8,016 bases of DNA. It comes from Gammaproteobacteria bacterium (GTDB taxonomy: Bacteria > Pseudomonadota > Gammaproteobacteria > SZUA-152). The stretch is from assembly GCA_024762755.1 (NCBI GenBank), contig JANTGX010000089.1:1-8016 (forward strand), written 5' to 3'. How positions within the stretch are numbered: the stretch's first letter is position 1; every line of letters begins with the position of its first letter. Shown in pieces: positions 5,851-8,016 of this stretch. The notes beneath the pieces are model-generated. The model saw only the letters and a list, made by a program, of their open reading frames with translations, was not told the DNA's origin and did no database searches. The position numbers and the translations under genes were made by a program.

Positions 5851-6863
5851 TACAGGACGCGATTGCGAATGGTGGTGGTGCTGGTGAAGCGGCGGCGCAG
5901 ACGCCGGTCGCCATTGGCGGCCACCGAGGTCACGTTGTCCTCGCTGCTGCGCAGGGTCAGGTCCATGCGGATACTCACCACCTGGGTCATGTCGGTGACG
6001 GCATTGGCGTCCACGTAGACATTGGCCGTGCGGTCGCCGTCGGTGTCTTCGCCGTAGGTGATCTGCATGTCCTCCACGCCCTCCACCAGTTCTTCCGCCG
6101 TCATGACGCCGTTGTTGCCCAGCCGGTAGCGGAACAGGGCGGGTTCGCCGGAGCTGCCGGTGCCGATGTAGTAGATGTTGTTGACCATGCTCATGACCTC
6201 GGCATCGGGCCCATAGGCCTTGCTCAGGAAATTGCCCACATTGACGGCATTGGAATGAGCGATGGTGATCTTGCCGCTGCCGCTGGAGACGTTGTTGGCG
6301 GCGAATACGTCGCCCTCGTTGCAGTCGTTGATGACGAGGATGTCGTCTGCCTGGAATTTGCCGGCGGCGAGGATGGCGTCCAGCTGGATGTTGGCGTTGA
6401 CGGTGGCCAGGTTGCCCACCAGGCGAACGCCGCTGTCCGAGCCGCGCTTGACGCTGATGATGTCGGTATTGGGCAGCACGTCGGCCACGCCGAGGGTCTG
6501 GGTGTTGCTGATGGCGATGGGCAGGTCGGTGTGTTTGTAGCCCTGCAGGCCGTCGCCGGTGAAGTCGGCCGTGGGGTCGGCGACGCCGTTGCCGTCCAGG
6601 TCCACCCGGTTGACGGGGCTGGAGACCAGGCTGCTGCAGCCGTAGTAGCCCGCCATGCGCAGGTCGTGCGTCATCATCTGCATGGCGAAGCGGCCGCCTT
6701 CCTGGACCTGCGAGGCGGCCTCCTGCATGCGGAAGGTCTGTTTGTTACTGACGAAGATCTGGATCACACCGGCCAGCAGGATCAGGCTGATGGTGATGGC
6801 GATCATGACCTCGATCAGGGTCAGGCCGGTCTGTCGGCCGGCGATGGGGCGCGGTGTGTTCAT
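5850..6863 (-). CDS. pilW: Type IV pilus minor pilin PilW
   Basis: Predicted 337-residue large minor pilin (GspJ-like), which helps bridge the pilin priming complex to PilX and PilY1. A 13-residue leader ends at Gly13. The mature protein starts Leu14 (+1, typical of PilW rather than Phe), with Glu18 at +5 and a helix to about residue 38. A PilW-type region follows (SQVQEGGRFAMQMMTHDLRMAG within 51-72). The C-terminal family signature ELVEGVEDMQITYGEDTDGD lies at 258-277, followed by a strand with V-V-S-I-R-M-D-L. Only two cysteines, 76 and 181, are present and probably pair. Residues 88-96 (DLDGNGVAD) look like a calcium-binding loop. The start overlaps the pilV stop by 4 bases and has no clear Shine-Dalgarno site, consistent with coupling. 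The TAA stop abuts the strong pilX ribosome site. Confidence 0.95.
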   Translation of the reverse strand: MNTPRPIAGRQTGLTLIEVMIAITISLILLAGVIQIFVSNKQTFRMQEAASQVQEGGRFAMQMMTHDLRMAGYYGCSSLVSSPVNRVDLDGNGVADPTADFTGDGLQGYKHTDLPIAISNTQTLGVADVLPNTDIISVKRGSDSGVRLVGNLATVNANIQLDAILAAGKFQADDILVINDCNEGDVFAANNVSSGSGKITIAHSNAVNVGNFLSKAYGPDAEVMSMVNNIYYIGTGSSGEPALFRYRLGNNGVMTAEELVEGVEDMQITYGEDTDGDRTANVYVDANAVTDMTQVVSIRMDLTLRSSEDNVTSVAANGDRRLRRRFTSTTTIRNRVL

Positions 6864-7390
6864 GGGCGGCTACTCAGGGTGAAACAGGTGAGGTCGACGC
6901 TGCTGTCGCCACTGCAGTTGGTACCGGTGGCGCCGGTGCGTTCGTCGTCCCACATGACGGTGATGGTGAAGACGGAATCGGCGCCGGCGCCGCTGACCCT
7001 GCCGCGGCCCGCGGGCAACAGGTTGGCCAGCCGCGTGGCCCAGTTATCGGCATCGTATTGCGCCATCTGGGCCGGGGTGCAGCCGCTGGTGATGCAGCCG
7101 GGGTCGCTGGTGCTGGTGCTGTCGATGCTGTCATAGGCGTTGGCATCCAGCCCCTGGCGGTTGGCGCGGATGCGATCGAGCATCTCGTTGGCCAGCAGGC
7201 TGGCCTGGGTGCGCTGATAGGCGCTGTTGTTGTTCTTCAGGCTGTTGGCCTGCAGACCGGCCAGGCCGAGCAGGCCGATGGACAGGACCACCAGGGCGAT
7301 GAGGATCTCGATCAGGGTGAAGCCCCGCTGATCGCCCGTCCTGGCCGGCCGGCGGGTGGAGTAGGAATGCGCTGAGGTGTGTGGGTTCAT
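6860..7390 (-). CDS. pilV: Type IV pilus minor pilin PilV
   Basis: Predicted 176-residue minor pilin of the T4aP priming/tip complex. The leader is long (23 residues, basic) and ends at Gly23. It is followed by FTLIEILIALVVLSIGLLGL, with Phe24 at +1 and Glu28 at +5. The PilV signature comes next: LAGLQANSLKNNNSAYQRTQ and ANEMLDRIRANR (68-78). Cysteines 99, 104, 159 and 169 could form two disulfides. The C-terminal half has the V-F-T-I-T-V-M-W strand (140-147) and a terminal C-F-T-L-S-S strand, as usual in PilV. The ATG at 7390 has AGGA at 7399-7402, overlapping the TAG stop of the preceding fimT-like gene, with 8 bases of spacer. No other plausible start exists before the cleavage site. Its TGA overlaps the pilW ATG (ATGA), so the two are probably translationally coupled. 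Confidence 0.95.
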   Translation of the reverse strand: MNPHTSAHSYSTRRPARTGDQRGFTLIEILIALVVLSIGLLGLAGLQANSLKNNNSAYQRTQASLLANEMLDRIRANRQGLDANAYDSIDSTSTSDPGCITSGCTPAQMAQYDADNWATRLANLLPAGRGRVSGAGADSVFTITVMWDDERTGATGTNCSGDSSVDLTCFTLSSRP

Positions 7391-7400
7391 GGGCGGGGTC

Positions 7401-7988
7401 CTAGATCTGGATGGGAGTGCCGCAGCTGGGCAGGGGCGAACTGGTGGTGCCCTTGATCAGACGAGGGCGACCCGTGCCATTGACCTGGATCTGACGCCCG
7501 TGCGTCTCGCCCTGGTCGTCACACAGGGCGAACACGGCGGTGCCGCCGCCCTCGTTGGTGGTGCCGTCCGGGTCGTATTCCAGGTTGTTGTTGGCGATGG
7601 CGTTGGTCTTGATACTCACCTGTCCGCCCTTGGGCTTGCCGATGCGCAGCAGGGTGTCGTTGGCGGCCTCGTAGGTGTTGTTGGCGTCACCGCTGGCGAA
7701 CAGCAGCCAGCCGGTGGTCCAGGTATTCGCGCTGCCGCCGCAGGTGGGGGTCGCCGCATCGGGGGCGGCGCTGCGACAGAGGATGACCCGGACGCCGCGC
7801 TTGACGGCCTCGCTGCGCGCCAGGTTGATGTCGGAGACCAGGTTGTTGGTCTCGCTGGCCAGGCGGTTGCTCTTCACCACGTTCTGAAAGCTGGGCACCG
7901 CCTGGGTGAGGATGATGGCGGCGATGGCCAGGGTGACCAGCAGTTCGATCAGGGTGAAACCGGCGGATGAGGGTGGTGGCTGTTGCAT
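7401..7988 (-). CDS. fimT: GspH/FimT-family type IV pilus minor pseudopilin (FimU position in operon)
   Basis: Predicted 195-residue minor pilin that would be cut by PilD and join the tip/priming complex. A 10-residue leader ends at Gly10, followed by FTLIELLVTLA with Phe at +1 and Glu at +5, then a hydrophobic helix to about residue 32. The GspH/FimT hallmarks follow: an LARSEAVKR helix (56-64), W90-x3-W94, and a C-terminal LCDDQG...R...GRPR segment (155-176). Four cysteines (71, 83, 156, 189) could form two disulfides. The ATG at 7988 is the only Met before the leader; the upstream sequence (GAGTAGG) is only a weak ribosome site. It is first in the visible operon and ends 10 bases before pilV. 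By position it corresponds to P. aeruginosa fimU, but the GRPR motif (173-176) resembles the DNA-binding GRxR of FimT, so the choice between the two symbols is uncertain. The family call is firm. Confidence 0.92.
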   Translation of the reverse strand: MQQPPPSSAGFTLIELLVTLAIAAIILTQAVPSFQNVVKSNRLASETNNLVSDINLARSEAVKRGVRVILCRSAAPDAATPTCGGSANTWTTGWLLFASGDANNTYEAANDTLLRIGKPKGGQVSIKTNAIANNNLEYDPDGTTNEGGGTAVFALCDDQGETHGRQIQVNGTGRPRLIKGTTSSPLPSCGTPIQI

Positions 7989-8016
7989 GGGGCCTACTCG
8001 TGACGGCGACAGGAAT

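Noticed and set aside
2903..5887. A 994-codon open frame on the plus strand opposite pilY1 and pilX
   Set aside because: It is antisense to clearly real genes. It is Gly/Val/Ala-rich, with no domain or ribosome site. G/C-ending codons on the coding strand remove stops from this antisense frame.
5837..5914. The 26-codon upstream extension of pilX
   Set aside because: It lies within pilW and gives no prepilin-like leader, and AAGGAGG sits directly before the downstream ATG at 5836.
5583..7136. A 517-codon open frame on the plus strand opposite pilX, pilW and pilV
   Set aside because: Same composition artefact: low-complexity Gly/Val/Asp/His translation, no motif, and it spans three well-supported genes.
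5282..7988. Type II secretion pseudopilin cluster gspH-I-J-K
   Set aside because: The folds are related and PilX is GspK-like in lacking Glu5, but the following pilY1, the PilY2-like gene and pilE, and the specific PilV, PilW and PilX motifs, point to a type IV pilus operon.
7989..8016. Promoter for the operon at the right edge
   Set aside because: Only 28 bases remain upstream of the first ATG, too few to judge, and no -10 or -24/-12 element is visible in them.
1..8016. CRISPR arrays, insertion sequences, tRNA or rRNA genes, phage attachment sites
   Set aside because: I saw no spaced direct repeats, transposase motifs, terminal inverted repeats or structural RNA patterns; the window is almost entirely pilus coding sequence.

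Overview
The window is one minus-strand gene cluster that reads as a type IV pilus (T4aP) minor-pilin and tip-adhesin operon. In transcription order, from the right edge to the left, it holds a GspH/FimT-family pseudopilin, pilV, pilW, pilX, pilY1, a small PilY2-like secreted protein and pilE. A second FimT-family gene follows pilE and runs off the left edge. The order matches the fimU-pilV-pilW-pilX-pilY1-pilY2-pilE cluster of Pseudomonas aeruginosa. The DNA is G+C-rich with strong G/C preference at third codon positions (judged by eye). Gene order and family types point to a gammaproteobacterium. A Chromatiales-like or other free-living environmental lineage is a guess only.

Layout: fimT-like (7401-7988), pilV (6860-7390), pilW (5850-6863), pilX (5282-5836), pilY1 (1487-5230), PilY2-like (1072-1464) and pilE (539-1027) are packed with a 4-base overlap or gaps of 10 to 51 bases. 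They are probably one transcript whose promoter lies beyond the right edge. A gap of about 300 bases (237-538) follows pilE. It holds GC-rich hairpins, a short tandem repeat and a possible -10 box in front of the truncated second FimT-like gene (1-236).

How the genes work together (family knowledge): prepilin peptidase PilD trims the leaders of FimT, PilV, PilW, PilX and PilE. These minor pilins form a priming complex in the inner membrane that starts pilus polymerisation and carries PilY1 at the tip for adhesion, surface sensing and, in some species, calcium-dependent control of retraction. FimT proteins are linked to DNA binding during natural transformation in some relatives. The first FimT-like protein here carries the GRxR-type motif associated with that role.

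I see no wholly undescribed system. The points most worth a second look are the GRPR motif, two FimT-type genes bracketing the operon, calcium-loop-like motifs recurring in PilY1, PilW and PilE, and the small PilY2-like protein.
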